A DNA stretch of 64,000 nt from Coprinus comatus. Its lineage: Eukaryota; Basidiomycota; Agaricomycetes; Agaricales; Agaricaceae. Position numbers and translations under genes: made by a program. The stretch covers positions 1 to 64,000 of the forward strand of contig JAWPGT010000064.1 in the NCBI GenBank assembly GCA_034638255.1, in the 5' to 3' direction. The notes below the pieces were generated by a model that saw only the letters and a program-made list of their open reading frames with translations, was not told the origin of the DNA and did no database searches. This document shows positions 35,149 to 48,392 of this stretch, piece by piece; the first letter of the stretch is position 1, and every line of letters starts with the position of its first letter.

Positions 35149-36440
35149 TTACTTATCTAACTCCCCAGTCTCTATCCGTAGACGGGCTTGTTCAATTGCA
35201 CGACGAAGATCTGCAGATGTGCTCTCTTCTAAACCAAATAAATTAACAAGAGCCGGAACTGCATCTTTCCGAAGTAACAATTGATGTCCGCGTCCATTAT
35301 CATCCTGGTTTTTATCTCCCTTTGCGTTTGAATTATCTTCAATGATGCCTGCCATTTCGGATTTTGATGAATTTTCCGCATCAGATGATTGAGAATTTGT
35401 CGGAGTCGGCGAGAATTCTTGAAAGATGGCGTCTAAGGATTCGCTTGCTTCTGGAATGACAGCGTCATTAATTAGGAAATCTTGTAGGTATTGTGTTGCC
35501 CTGTATGCTGGAAAAAAATGTCACATAAATACCCATTAAGCGTCCATATTATTACAACATGATAAGCGAAGTCAACGGACCTTTATAATGTGTCCATGAC
35601 CTCCAAACACAGAAGAAGAAAGGCAGGTTAGGTATTACCGCTATGAAGGAACGTTCGTAATGAAGGTTTAACACATGGATAACCCAGGTACTCACGAACG
35701 ATCATAAAAGGCGTAGTCAAGGGGGCAATAATCATCCACATATAAAATCCTCTTCTATGTTTTGGCATCCTATGTTCCAAGTGTCCTTTGAGTTCTTGCA
35801 AAACTTGGGAATCAGAACCAAGCGATTTGGGGTATATTAATGGTATCTGACATGAGGCATCTCAGTCCTCCCATTCCATAATGCGTTGTACAAGGAGAGA
35901 GATAGCCAAAGTAACTCCTCACCTGCCGTCCTTTCTCCGAACCGCTTTCCATAAGATATGTCAACGAAGGGCCCAACGACGGATCAACCCCCTTTAACGC
36001 AAGCTCTTCAAAGTCCATGCGGTCCACCATACTCTCACCCGCACGATAAACTCTCAACTATAATTTTAAAAATAAATACACATGTGGTGAAGTCAGAAAG
36101 AAGGAAAGGAACTCAGAAAAGCAAAAAGTAATCATGATAAAGATAGAAAACGCACCTGCCACGAACCCTCCTTCTTTTTCCCAAAACCATTCCAAGTCTC
36201 CGCAGCTTTATTTTGCAAAAACTGTGCTACACCCTCGTTGGGTAACCACCCTGACTTTGGTTTCTCCTCCACCTTTCCCTCCCCTTCCTTCGACGATAAT
36301 TTAGGGGACGACATTTGAAATTGATAATATGTTAACATCTTTTTGGCTTCAGTCGGTGCTCGTATACTGTGAGCCTTCGGACGCGTCAAAGGAACCGCAA
36401 TGATACGCAATTTGCGTAGGGTTCTATGTGAGAGCGACAT
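35149..36440 (-). CDS. Mitochondrial K+/H+ exchange-related protein (Mit_KHE1 family)
   Basis: Seen: start 36440 (MSLSHRTLRKLRIIAVPLTR), chosen because the conserved family N-terminus follows directly. Then MLTYYQFQ, KSGWLPNEGVAQFLQNKAAE, SWQ-intron-LRVYRAGESMVDRMDFEELA and a PLIYPKSL segment. A hydrophobic stretch (GFYMWMIIAPLTTPFMIV) precedes ATQYLQDFLINDAVI. It ends in an acidic/Asn linker and a short helical tail (LRRAIEQARLRIETGELDK), with the stop at 35149-35151. Known: the pattern RIIA.PLT + LRVYR.G...DR..FEE + a membrane segment is the Mit_KHE1 family (yeast YDL183c-like), linked to potassium/proton exchange across the inner mitochondrial membrane. Its biochemical role is not fully settled. 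SMC6 lies immediately upstream in the same direction. Confidence 0.85.
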
Positions 36441-36670
36441 AAATGATTTACAGGGGACCGAATGTTGGTGAATGCGAGGGGAGAAAGAGAGAGTTAACGG
36501 GCAGGGCGGTGCCTCCAAGAAATTATTACACAGTGTATGGATTAAAGACGCGAGCCGATCAGTATGCGTCATACATTTTGATCGACCCCGTGTCATATGA
36601 TAAATTAAAAATAAGATAAAGTACAGCAAGAAAAAAAATCCACCAGCAAAGAAAACAGATATATTAAAAT

Positions 36671-39600
36671 TTAAAAATTCAAGACACCCTGGTTCCTCTG
36701 AGGGTCAGGCATTCTCTGTACTTTGATAGTACTGCCCATGGCAATGTTCGCCATTTCCAACGGCGTGATCAAAATGTACTGCTTGTTGTTCGACGTGTTA
36801 GCAGTATCAATCTACCGAAATTATCAGCATAGCGTTCTTGACAAACAACAAATGACCACTGTACCATCATCTTCATACTGATACGACGATTGACAGCATC
36901 CATGAAAACATCAAACTCGTCTAAGGACCGGCTTCAGAGCTTATTTCCAACCTTCACTGATCCGTGCTCACCTAGACATCTGATGGGACAACCTATGGAT
37001 TCCCATAGCGCGAGCAGCAAACAAATTGTAGAGAAGGATTTCTCTCCACCGCTCAATGACCGAGGGTCTTTCTCTCTGTGTCCTTGTTGTGATGCTTGAT
37101 CATCAGTTTGAACCTTCACATTTTGTCAGTGAAGTGTTCGGCGAATGAGTATTGAGTGTGTAACATACCTTGAGCACCAACTGCTCGCCTCTATGGTCAA
37201 ACAGCAGTTTTCCAAAGTAACCGCGCTGCGAAAGGTGGTACTGGAACACAATCTTTGTTCGAAGTGCAATATGTCTACGGAAGTCTTCCCATCTCGCATA
37301 ACGGACAATTAGTGAGTGCCGCAGTTTCTACGAAAAACGATCAGACCCCCGCGCCTCATATAAATCGACACCTCCAGCTTACCTTTATCAAAGAGTTCAT
37401 GGCCTTGTAATCACTCTTAGCAGTTTCAAACTGGTCTTGAGCTTTGAATAATAGCACTTCAAGTTCTTCGAGTGATGCTCCTTGTCTAATATCCCCATCG
37501 TCAGCAATAGTTTTCAATAACTGATGAAGAACGGAGAATCACTTCTTCTCTCTCGCGTTCAAAGCATTGCTCATTGACACATATAGCTTCTGAACTTCTT
37601 CTGCTGGTCTGGGCGTCGGTACCTTCTCACAGTACTCTGCTGCTCTTGCAGTCCAGGCCTATTTAAAAGAGGTTTGGAGTTATGGACATCAGAACATAGA
37701 GAGATAACAACATACGACAAATTCCGCTTGTAAAACGTCAGCGGTTTCTTGTTCTTGTGCAACTTTAGCTTCAGCCTCCTTCAATTTCTTTTCCCAGTGT
37801 GACTTGTCAACTTGAGTCCTGATTCTCCGTTCCGCGATTGCTTCAAGTTGTCGCTAAACTAAATTAGAAACGCCAAATCAAGCTGGAAGAATGTATTACC
37901 TTGACACCAAGTTTTCGATTGGCGAAGTCGCGGATTAGGTCCTCTACCTCCTTCCGTTGCGCTAGTAGTTGGTTCATCTTGTCATCTACCTCTTTCTTCT
38001 TCATCATGACTGCTTCAAACTGCTTCTTGATGGAATCTGCTTCTGCTTCTGCTTCCTAAATCAAATGTCTAGCAAAACATATTTAACCTTCAACAAGTGC
38101 GTTCACCTGCTTCGCGTCATAGAGCACATTAACATTCATAGGAACTTCCTCGTTCAAGTCTTGCTGTAACGTTTGCATACGGGTGTGAGCAGCACGTGTC
38201 AGTCTACTTAGCTTTGACTCCTCGTCCTATAATACGGTAAGAATCTTTTAATCGCCTGACAAACAAGTAGATGTGCATGCCTGTAAGACAACAAGCATTT
38301 TATTGTGCTCCATATACTCGTTCTTGAAAGCAGCCAACTGAGGGTCCAGCAAAGAAACCTCGCGCTGCAGTCTTTCAATTTCTTGCTGTGCACGACTGAA
38401 AAGTTGTCAAATTTAGTAATATGCTGAAAATATGCACACCTACATCTTTCCCTCCGCAGAGTTACTTCCAGTAAGCATCAAATTCGACGAATCATTATTC
38501 CTCCGTATTTCCAATGGGATAGAGAAGATACCATCCCTATCATACCAGTTATGTACTCATTTCTGGTCAGAAAATTCATAGACGTACGTGAAGACACGAA
38601 CAGTAAACAGATCTAGCGTGAACGCCTGACCACCCCTGGGTAACCGCTCAAGCATTTGTTGGGCCTCAAGACGCGTCTTAGCTAGAACTCTACTTTCAAT
38701 TCCAGCACTGTTGATAAGGATACGCAATACAAGAGGGTCACTGAACTGTTATAGGCTGTATTAGTCGGATGGGATAAGAGAAATCGAGCGAAGCTTACCT
38801 CCAAAGCTCGGAGCACGGTCAAGTACTCCTGAGGAGGTTCTCCTTCAGAATAGTCAAACAGTTCGGTAGACGAAATGATGATTTGGACGTGAGGACTGCA
38901 CATTTTTCTATCAGCACCACAATTCACAATTCACACATAGATTACTTACTTTTTTGATTGCATTAATATATTCTTCAGTTGACTCCTGTCCCTGGGATCT
39001 GTGATAGCGAAGGCGGTCAAGAATTGACCCAACTGACTTCTCAAAATATCTCCCCAGGTTGCCGGGTCGTTCGCTTTGACAAAATGGCCCAATGGACCAA
39101 GAGGCTTAAAACCATACCACCTCGCGTTATTAATTTGTTCCAAAACACCTTTGATATTCCTTCCATAAGGCAATAACCTATCCTTTTCAGTCTGCTCGTA
39201 ATGCCTTATGGTATTCATTTGATACTCAATCTGTTTGAGTAACTCGGATCTCTCTTTGTCAATCTTTTTCCCCTCAGTTTCAGCTTGGTCTTTCCTGGAG
39301 ATGTGATCTTCCCGTCGTCGGTGGATATCCTTGATCTTATCTTCGTGCATAGCAAATTCTGCTCGGGCGTCTGCTAATTGTCTTTGCACTTGGTCGCGTT
39401 TTTCCTGCGTATTCTTTGCCATCCGTGCCGTTTCGTCCTGAATTTTCTTCTCAAAATCCTTGATCGAGTTGCTGACTCCAGACATCTGAGTATTCATGGT
39501 TTTTATATCTCCCTGTAAAAACATCAGAAAGGTTTGGTTGAAGTACCAAAAGATCTGAATTTATCACCTGCAAAGTCATGAGCTCGTTCTTGTAAACCCT

Positions 39601-41226
39601 GACCTGCTGTTGTATTTCAGCTTTTCTGTTTTCCAGCTCCGCAATGCTACCAAGCTCTTCATGCTTTTTTTCAGTTTCTGTAAACTCGTCTGTGATGATT
39701 TGCAATTTCTCCTACATACATAGGTTAACTAAATCAACCTCCAAGAATTGTGTGGAAGAATCGACATACTTCAGCACTATCGATTCCGGCCTGAATCTTG
39801 GGGAGTTTGGTCTGAGAGTTAGCTACAGTCACGAGCTGCGCTTCAAGCTCTTCTTCTTTGCCTTTGACATGTGCCCATGCAAGTTCCTTCTTTAGCTCAT
39901 CGGCTTTGTGTTTTTGCTTTTGTGCAGCAGTGGCATCATCGTACTTTGCTCTGGCTTGTTGTGCTGCAAGACGTAAATCACTTATTGCCTCTTTCTTTTG
40001 TGCGAGAACCCTGCTAGTGGACTCAACGTTGTCCATAGTGATGTTGTATTCTTCGGAAAGTTGTTGAAGTTGAGTGCCCTTCATGAAGAACTATAAACTA
40101 AAGGTGAAAACCAATTCAGAGAGAGGAATGTGTAAGAAACAAACATTATATCTTTCAGTCGGATTGGACGAAGCCAGGAAAACTCGTGATGCATCTGGCA
40201 GTAAAAATGATTTATAATTTTCACTCTCCCAATAACAAAACCCCATACCTTGTGTAAGTACAGTCAAGGGATTGTCAATCTGAATGTTCATATGATCGCA
40301 TATTTTGGAAACTTCTTCTCTCTTCGTACTGATGACCCGGTTGTCCTTGGATTTGATTTTCCAACTAGATGAGCCTTCGCGCGAGAATTTACGGCTAATG
40401 ATGATTGTATCACCAAATTCCTGGTGCCTATATGCCTCGTGCCCTCGGTTTCGAAGATGGATGGTAACTTCCGCCTGGCTAAGTGCTCATTCAGCCATGA
40501 TACAGACATGACAAAGAATTATTTCACCTTTGACCCTCGCGAATAAATGCTTTTAGTCCATTACCGCGTCCTGTTGAAGCAGTCTTGCCGCCCAAAGCAA
40601 TGGTTATAGCAGAAAGCACAGCACTCTTTCCACCTGCGGATATACGTCAGTTTATACCGTATTTATATACATTTCGGAATAGCACGCACTTCCGTTGTGT
40701 CCTGTTATTTATGTTTCAATGCAAGAACTAGCCAAAAGGATTTCTTCATACCTATGATAAAGTTGATTTGGGGGCCGAAATTGAAAGTAAGCCTTTGGTG
40801 GCACATAAATTGGAACAATTCCACTTTCTCTACCACCCCAACTTCTGCTATGAGCTGAGATGAAGGGGTCATTCATTCATTGGTGTATAAAAATGCGATA
40901 CGCATAGGAGTACTCACGCCATGAGACTTATCCCTCGCCTTGATAGAATTCATGATCCTCTCATAGTTTTCCGCCTCGAATTGTTGATCTTTTTCTTCCA
41001 AATCTTCATTGGGAGCTATTTGCATTTCGTCTTCGTCTTCGTTTTCTACGCTAATGTCGTCGTCGGATTCCACCACTCGAGCTTTACCCTTGCCTTTTCG
41101 CTTGGCTCTCTGGTGTTCTTCATCGTTGTCGTTTGTTTTTCTTGCCCGTTTGTTTGATACCGCTGGTGATCCTGGAGGTGAGGATTGGCCATCAGCGTTG
41201 TCCACTGCGCGTCTTTTCGCGGCCAT
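36671..41226 (-). CDS. SMC6: SMC6, structural maintenance of chromosomes protein 6
   Basis: Seen: start 41226 (MAAKRRAVDNADGQSSP), with an acidic/basic N-terminal extension. The ATP-binding head follows, with Walker A GHNGSGKS split over three exons, including a 12-nt exon at 40690-40701. Next comes the SMC6-specific TSTGRGNGLKAFIREG, a coiled coil (about 40080-39190), the hinge (ARWYGFKPLGPLGHFV ... SELFDYSEGEPPQEYLTVL) and the second coiled coil. The C-terminal head has signature SLSGGEKSFSTICLLLALW and Walker B-like CLDEFDVFMD. It ends ...NQGVLNF with TAA at 36671-36673. Known: SMC6 pairs with SMC5 and the Nse subunits in DNA repair and recombination-intermediate control. Introns are numerous; one at 37486-37542 hides an apparent in-frame stop. 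Length is about the family norm. Confidence 0.95.
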
Positions 41227-41470
41227 TGTTCTACTTGACCCTCGAACAAAGCTGAGTACAAGGTGTAGGCAAGGCCAATTAACAATAATTGTTCTCACGG
41301 GCCACAATGTACACTATTCCAGACGCGTCTCGCGTGGCGGAAGAGCCGGACCGGATATTGTTCTATTCGCTGCAGAAGGTTCGAGGAAGTATATGATCTA
41401 ATGAGACCACTGGGATCTACGGGCGTCTACTGGACTATAATAACTGCTCACATGCAGCATCCTTATCCAA

Positions 41471-42898
41471 ATGAGCTCCCCAACCAAGTACAGCACTGGC
41501 TACTTCTACAATATCCCTACCCCTCCTCCCTCACCAACCAGGGCCAGAGCTGGCAGCGACGTTCATCGTTTCAGGAACCTTACTACTAATCATTGGAATT
41601 TCTCCAACCCCTCGTCTTCCGAGAGCAACCATCTCAGCGGTGCAATATCTAACACTCGGTACATTGGCTCGTACAACTGGGTATCTAATACTGCTACACC
41701 CGCTCTAATCGTCCCAGGATGTCCTCGAGAATGGACCGAACGTCCGCTACCTCACACAATCAACCCTGACCGTGATGGTCATTATCGTGACCAGTTTGAC
41801 CATCGCATGCGAGCGACGCCTCTTATGCCTCTCTTCATTGCTGTTAACAACTGGCAAGCACGACAAGGAACTCAATTTCCTTGGCATTCGACAGATTTCG
41901 TCACAAGTCGCAGTTCCCTGCGGACCCTGCTTCGATTTATACAAGATGCAAATTGCCCAGCTTTTAGAATCGACCTTGAACTCGCAGGCAACAACACCAT
42001 CTTACTAAGTCAATGGAACAACCACCAGAAGAAAGACTATTTTTTCCCCAATTCTTATGGTTTCAATTTTGAGAACACATTCACAAAGGAAGTTGACCAG
42101 GTAGCCCACCTCGAGGCAAATGGTGAGAGTGGACATCACCTTCGCATTATCTCTTACGTTCGTACATCTCTTTTCCTTCATGCTATACCCTAATTCGTGA
42201 ACCTGAATTAGGACTTTGGTGGTCTGAAGATGGTAGTCCGCTCAGAAACGGATGCTTGCCTCCCTCAGCAACATGCTAGTCATACGCCACCTGGGCGCTT
42301 CGCCATTAGATCCCCACAGGTAACCAATGCCCAATATGGACTATCCATCATCCCATCTACAAACTCGCCCCCATCCCAAGCTGATATCGTTGAATTAGCA
42401 ACCTCAGCTTCACCGGGACCACTATCCCCCGACTACAGTGCCTTTAAACAAGCGACAAACGACAAACGGCGATATGCCCAATTGTTTTTCTCTCAAACAC
42501 CCCATTACTTCATAGCCTCTCATACCCATGGCAACATTAGCCATATTGCCAAACACCACCTCGAATCTCCTCATTTCCTCTCTATAGCTAACGGCTTCGA
42601 AGATGATATGAGGAGATTACGAAAACTTCTGGACGATATTCAGAACGTAGTAACTGCCGTCGCCAGATATCGTTCTCGCTCTTCAGGTCCCTGGCGCAAC
42701 GCCTTGACTAGTAACGACATGCCCCAGACAAACCACCGTTCTTTCAGCCTCGTGTACTTTGACAACCAGCTTTGCCTATTCGAGAGGGTAGGTGCACGTT
42801 GCTTGCCTACTGAAGCCTTCAGCTTGTTCGAAACTAATGATGGTGGTGGTATGACCATGACCCCGGCGGTAGTAGCTCCAGGGCCACCGTATAATTAG
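41471..42898 (+). CDS. Uncharacterised fungal protein, tandem family copy 1 (often mislabelled geranylgeranyl pyrophosphate synthetase)
   Basis: Seen: two exons of 687 nt each, separated by a 54-nt intron (42158-42211), give 457 residues starting MSSPTKYSTGYF. Conserved-looking blocks: NTRYIGSYNW, ALIVPGCPREWTERPLP, DPRMRATPLMPL-type (here DHRMRATPLMPL), WHSTDFVTSRSSLRTLLRFI, FRIDLELAGNNTILLSQW, SYGFNFENTFTKEV, HHLRIISY-intron-DFGGLKMVVRSETDAC. The second exon has a helical segment (DDMRRLRKLLDDIQNVV). Known, from memory: fungal proteins with this YNW..PG.P..W ... FGGL..VVR.E.D pattern circulate under a geranylgeranyl pyrophosphate synthetase label. No DDxxD prenyl-synthase motif is visible here, so I do not support that activity. 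Function unknown. SMC6 starts 244 bp away on the other strand. Confidence 0.75.
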
Positions 42899-43264
42899 GT
42901 ACGAATCTCCCAAAGTTGATTGTGGGTCAGGAAGCTTAACAACACTTTGGGTTAGATCTCGGATTCTGTGGGAACAGATTTTTATCCTCGTTTTTTTTTT
43001 GAATTGTACGTATCATTTGGCAATTCCGTATCATCTATGTAGTAGTATCAGTTTTTGGGTTTGCGGCTTTGAGTTTGTTTTGTAAATGTAAACTTCTTGA
43101 CCATGTACAATTACTATGCTTTCCTATACTCTTATATATCATTTGCACGAGGCCGACTTCTTTCAACTGCGGAACTTTACTCGAACTGCAACGAACATCA
43201 ATAAATACTTGTCATGAGAACCTCTTAATCAGACCTTTCTGGTATACCCCCGATCAAGTTGAAG
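42899..43264. other. Short intergenic region between tandem family copies
   Basis: About 365 bases, T-rich (3' end of copy 1 and promoter of copy 2). No gene. Confidence 0.45.
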
Positions 43265-44614
43265 ATGAATTCGCTCGGGTCCCACAAGAAACGCCCTCCA
43301 ATGCACGGGAAAGTGAAGAATAGGAGTATATTTGTCAATACCTCCCAACGCTACCACTCCTTCCTCCATCCCTCCGAATCAGACGAATCAACTAACGTCT
43401 CAACAAGAATAACCAACGTCAACTACATTGGCTCCTACAATTGGACCACCGATTTAAGCACTGCTGCTATCATTGTCCCAGGCTCTCCACGTCAATGGAA
43501 CGAATCACTCGAAAGTTCATTGCCATGTACCGTCCCTCCAGATCGAGATGGCAACTTTCGTGATATCTACGATCCTAGGATGCGACAGACACCTTTGTTA
43601 CCATTGATTTTGGCTGTCGAGTACTGGTATAATCATTTACTCCCTCTTTATCCCGATCTTTGCCCAGGACCAGCAATAAATGGAGAAATAAATTCAAAAC
43701 CAACACCAAAGTTTGACTGGTCTTCAACAGACATAATATGCAATCGAAATTCCCTCAGACACCTTCTCACTTGGCTTCGAGCACCCAATACATCAGATGG
43801 TACCCGACGGCGTAGCCCACTGTTCCGAATCGACATCGATTTGGCCGGTACAAAGTCACTTTTATTCAATCGTTGGGATTTATCCGCTTCCGAACCTTTG
43901 AATGCGTCGTCTTATGGGTTTAATTTCGAGAAGGAGTTTACGAAGGATGTTGATGATAATGAAACCGGAGGTGGGAGACACCATCGTATGATTTCTTATG
44001 TTCGTCTTCGCCTTCATCTACTATCTCTCGAATGTTACTTACTTATTTATTTATTTTAAAAACAGGACTTTGGCGGGCTCAAAATGATTGTCCGTTCCGA
44101 AATCGATGCTTACCTCCGTCCATCTGAATCTCCACCATCCCCGTCTCCTACACTAGTAACACGCATACCACCTTCCAAACAAATCATGACCTAACAATAT
44201 ATCCATCTTCTCCTCTCTTACCTCCTCCACCTAACTCTTCCCTCCTTGAACTATCTACTACAGCTAATCCAAGGTTCAATTCGAAAGCCTTCCTATCTAA
44301 ACGATACTCACAACTCCTACTTTCTCAAACACCTCATTATTACCTAGCTCATCATCGTGAAGGCACATTTTCTTCTATCCGGAAATTCAATTTATTCGAA
44401 TCGCCGAAATGATTTCTTGTGGTGCTGCTTTTGACGGGAGTTGGTAAAATTAAGAGTGTTACTTGAAGAAATCCAAGATGTTATAAAAGAGGTATTTGAG
44501 AAGAGTGGAAATATTCGGAGAACGTTTTCGTTGGTACATTTTAAGGAGGAGTTGATCTTATTGAAGAGGGAGGGAGGGAAACTTTTGCCTGATGAAGTTC
44601 TTGCTCTTTTTTGA
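43265..44614 (+). pseudogene. Tandem family copy 2, decayed at the 3' end
   Basis: Seen: from ATG 43265 the first exon is intact and parallel to copy 1 (VNYIGSYNWTTD, AIIVPGSPRQWNE, PRMRQTPLLPL, FDWSSTDIICNRNSLRHLL, FRIDIDLAGTKSLLF, SSYGFNFEKEFTKDV, HHRMISY). An intron at the same position (44000-44065) is followed by DFGGLKMIVRSEIDAYL. The frame then stops at TAA 44192-44194. Homology to copy 1 continues in other frames: LLELSTTANPRF...RYSQLLLSQTPHYYLAHH (to about 44410), then LVKLRVLLEEIQDVIKEVF...FSLVHFKEEL...PDEVLALF, with a stop at 44612-44614. At least two to three frame changes are needed. Inferred: a pseudogene, or a truncated gene still making the N-terminal two thirds. Confidence 0.72.
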
Positions 44615-46906
44615 ATGTGCGTTTCATTCTTAGGCTTCGGGTATTGCTTAGTATGAATGTGTTCTGAATGTTGAATGTTGAGAAGGAAATGTACTATAAG
44701 AAATGCTATAAGGATTATCATATAAAAAAAATATTTGCTGACAGTCAAAGTACCACAATAACAATCTTGATATATCTCCAATGTTCCAATCCATTTGGAA
44801 AGACACCTACATGAGCTATGTAGTGACGATTCAAGGACTTCCCACTGCCCACTTCCCCAGCTTCGTACACTTCATATAATACTTAAATTTCATGCCATAT
44901 GTATATGTATATTATCGCATCCTCACAATGTCCGAGAAAATGTAAAAATAAGTAGACTCTTTCGCCATTTGCAGATTTCAATACCGACAATGAATATGGA
45001 TCTATGTCTATGAACTACTATATCCGTGCCGATGCTTCAAGTATCTGGAATATGGTATCTACTATGTTCATTCTATTCTTATCAATCTACTAAACATGTA
45101 GCACATGATTTATGCATCCCAACCCCCGGCGTACTGGAGAAGGTCAATCTTGAGATCTTGAGACTCGCAGGATTAAAAACAAAATATTTGGACTTAACCG
45201 CCTCCGATTAACCACCTAGGTTAAGTGCACATATAAATACTGGCAGTCAACATAGAGAATCATCAGTAGTAACCAAAGTCAAAGCCGGAGTATTAAACAA
45301 AACATATACAGTAGTATTATCCTATTCCCGGACCATCGACACTGCCCCCATTGTGATTTTTCAGGATACCCGCAACTATACTTTTGAACATCATTATTGT
45401 AAGTGACTGACCCCAACCTCTGAGTATACTCACTGGCATTGGATTGCATCTTCTGCTAGTGGTCTATTATTGATAGAATAAAGATAACGTGTAAAACCAG
45501 AGTTAACGTATGCCTTGAGCCTTAGGCAAAGTTTGGGTTTGGTCACTCGCAGAGTCCCAGTGGTCGCATCGAAAGTATAAATAAATACGATGAGTATTGA
45601 TGTTTTTTTTTTTTTTCAGAGCGACCTTCGCATATGTCACCTATCATCTAGAGACAGTGAGCCTTCGGGGTTCAATCAATCACGGCGAATTTTCTACCCG
45701 AAGGGAGTGTAGTAAGTATTGTAAAGGCTATTATTTATGACGTTGTACTAGTGGAAGTCTAGTGAAGCCTCATTGCACGTGTAGCACCTTCTCCGAATAA
45801 GGCACAGCGCTGAGTTCGGAGAGCAGAGGTGAAGCATAAAGTAAAAGGTGCTTCGTCCCACAAGTCGAAACTAGGTTAGTACATCTCCAATCAACATCAC
45901 TTTGGCCTTGTGTCGCACAGGGAGAAAGGTTTTTACGCCAGCTCATTCCAGAAAAGTAGTTTCATAACTGAGAACCCAACTTTAGGTCGCGCCAGAGTTT
46001 GTTTGACACAGAACGTGTTTGTCGGGACTCGGACGAGCATATAGTTGATCAAAGCGATTGCAAGATTGAGAAGCGCATGCTATTCCTGATATAGGTGAAG
46101 CTCGAATGGCGTTCATTATCTAGGCTTTAGAAGAAAATCAGGGTACCTTGTTGACGACTACAATATCCACCGTAAAAGCGGTCGTGTTTATACGAAATTA
46201 TGGCTCCCATCTGTGATGGGAATGCAGCTAGGACTGGATATATGTACGTAGACATAGTTGTGGATGGTATTGCGCAGAGTTTTGTCTCGCCGGAATAATA
46301 AGATGAGAGGTATTGAGAAAAAGAAAAAGTATCACATCTAGCCAGCGGCCTAGACTGAGGGTTGTCCGTGTTAAATGAGGTCTAGATACCTATACTAGGA
46401 TGCACTTTATGTCATAGTTTTCCGGGTACATGACTTGGTTGTGCCAAATTGCATAGCCGTATTTCTTTCCTCGAAGTCTAATGAGGAATGTATGACGTCA
46501 TGTGATAATTTGGTGTGATACAAATTATTCCAGGGGCAAAAGACCGACCTTGTAATCTCTTATTTTCCTCCAATTATACTCACACTAAGTGGAATAGTGA
46601 AAGGAATTTATACACAATGCTTAATCACAGTGACCCGTATTCATCTGGTTTTCTTCAAAAAAATTCTGCTTCTTCGTGGTGGTCTGGCCTCATCTATGAG
46701 GTCTACGTTCCAGATGATACAAGGTCCCGGCGTAGATGACAGGTTCAACGATGAGCCCTTTTTAACTCCACCAGGATCATCTGTGATCAGAGCAGGGATC
46801 AGATGTTTGCTCAGGGTTTGCTCCCTAAAGCGGCACCTTCACGTGTGCACGTGCTCCGGTATGTATACCTCTTTGCCAGTCTAACAGACACTGCCAATAT
46901 CTTCCA
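44615..46906. other. Intergenic, 2.3 kb
   Basis: No gene supported on either strand. Includes a poly-T run at about 45605-45617 and scattered short open frames without family resemblance. Confidence 0.5.
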
Positions 46907-48392
46907 ATGCATTGGGGTTTCCCAATCTTCCCCGTCCTTTCTCTTTTATCGACACTCGCTCGAGCACATCTAGCAGATGTCCCAAATAATACAAACATAG
47001 TGACCCCGTCCGATAGGACTTGGCTGTGGGGATGGGCGTGGGGCGCTGAGAGCACTGTCTCCGTAGTTGACCGTTCCCCAGTCATTTCATATGCGTCAAG
47101 GCCAGGTAAAGAAAACAACATCTAAAACTGAATTTCTGGCTAATTATGTTGTAGCGGCGTTCGGACCAGAGATAGACGACCCTATTCTCGGATATATTAT
47201 TCCACTGAACTCGTTTGCAGCTCCCTGCAAAAATGAAACCAGTATCGTTAAAAACTACGGATGTCCATCATTATGTGTCACTGGAAGAGAACCCACTGAT
47301 ACCTGGATCGCTCTCGTTCAGCGTGGACAGTGCGAGTTCGTGAAAAAAGTTCGTCAAGCACAGCAACTTGGCGCACGGGCTGTAGTTGTTGGCGGCGATG
47401 ATCCAGCACTATCAGGGTATCCGGATACTCTAGTTAATATGTACAGTCCAGGTCAGAATCTCCATCTCCTAAGTCGGATCTTCCAGACATCTTACCTACC
47501 CCACAGAAGATTCCTCTGACATTAAGATTGCTTCGACATACATCAAATATTCGGATTATATGCAACTATACGTGCTCATCGCCAACTCCAACACGACACA
47601 TACTGGAATCCGCACTCTTTCTCTCCTAATTACTGCTGAGTATTCTGCATGGGAATGGTACTCGTGAGCATCGATATCAGGTGTTGCTATGCCGTATTCT
47701 GAATGCCCAAATTATTTTAGCCCCATCATCACATTCGTGATCATCCTACTTCTTCCATCCATCTTGACCTTTATCACTCTCCTAATACACCGAATTCGAG
47801 CTTCTCGAGCTGCCCAACGCGAGCGTGCACCAGAGGATATTGTCCGAAAATTACCATGGCGAGTATACACTGGTGATGGATGGGAAAAGCATGAGGGTGG
47901 TGAACCCGTGGATGGAACACCAGCAGTTCGTTCTTCAGAAGTCGATTTGGAAGGGGGAGTGTCGTCTGTAGATGAAACAGAAGCACCGTCGAATAAATCG
48001 TCCTGTGTTGATTCTCCGAACGCATCGACGTCACATCCGGAGGGTGAACAACCTTGGTTTGAATCACAACTGGAATGTGCAATATGTCTTTCCGAATTTA
48101 TAAAGGGGGATAAAGTTCGTGTGCTACCATGTCATCACATCTTCCATTTGGACGAAGTAGATGAATGGTTGATTCAACGCAAGAAGCTCGTGAGTTTATC
48201 GTTAATCTAGATCCTCCATTTTTGAGGCGTTTCTCACCTTTTGTTCTCTAGTGCCCTATCTGTAAAGCAGATGTGACACAGGTGCCTAGAAAGTCATCCG
48301 ACTCTCGCCATGATAGGTCTACGTCACCTGGCTCCCATGTTGCAACTGAACGAACGCCTTTGTTACCCCGAAATGAGGAAGCAAATGAATGA
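46907..48392 (+). CDS. PA-TM-RING E3 ubiquitin ligase, membrane anchored
   Basis: Seen: start 46907 with signal peptide [21 protein letters not shown] 49-nt intron (47106-47154) leads to a protease-associated domain ([17 protein letters not shown] ... [28 protein letters not shown]). A luminal linker and a single transmembrane helix follow ([21 protein letters not shown]). The cytosolic tail has an acidic Ser-rich region and a RING-H2 finger [48 protein letters not shown]. It ends near [15 protein letters not shown] with TGA at 48390-48392. Known: PA-TM-RING proteins (RNF13/GRAIL type) sit in endosomal, vacuolar or Golgi membranes and ubiquitinate membrane cargo. The ERTPLL end resembles a dileucine sorting signal, which fits an endosomal or vacuolar location. 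Confidence 0.88.

Noticed and set aside
37486..37542. Apparent in-frame TGA in the SMC6 coiled-coil region
   Set aside because: A 57-nt GT..AG intron with a CTGAC branch site covers it, and splicing gives a continuous reading (AREKKQGASLEELEV) that fits the family.
41471..42898. Geranylgeranyl pyrophosphate synthase activity
   Set aside because: No aspartate-rich DDxxD motifs or other prenyl-synthase signatures are present.
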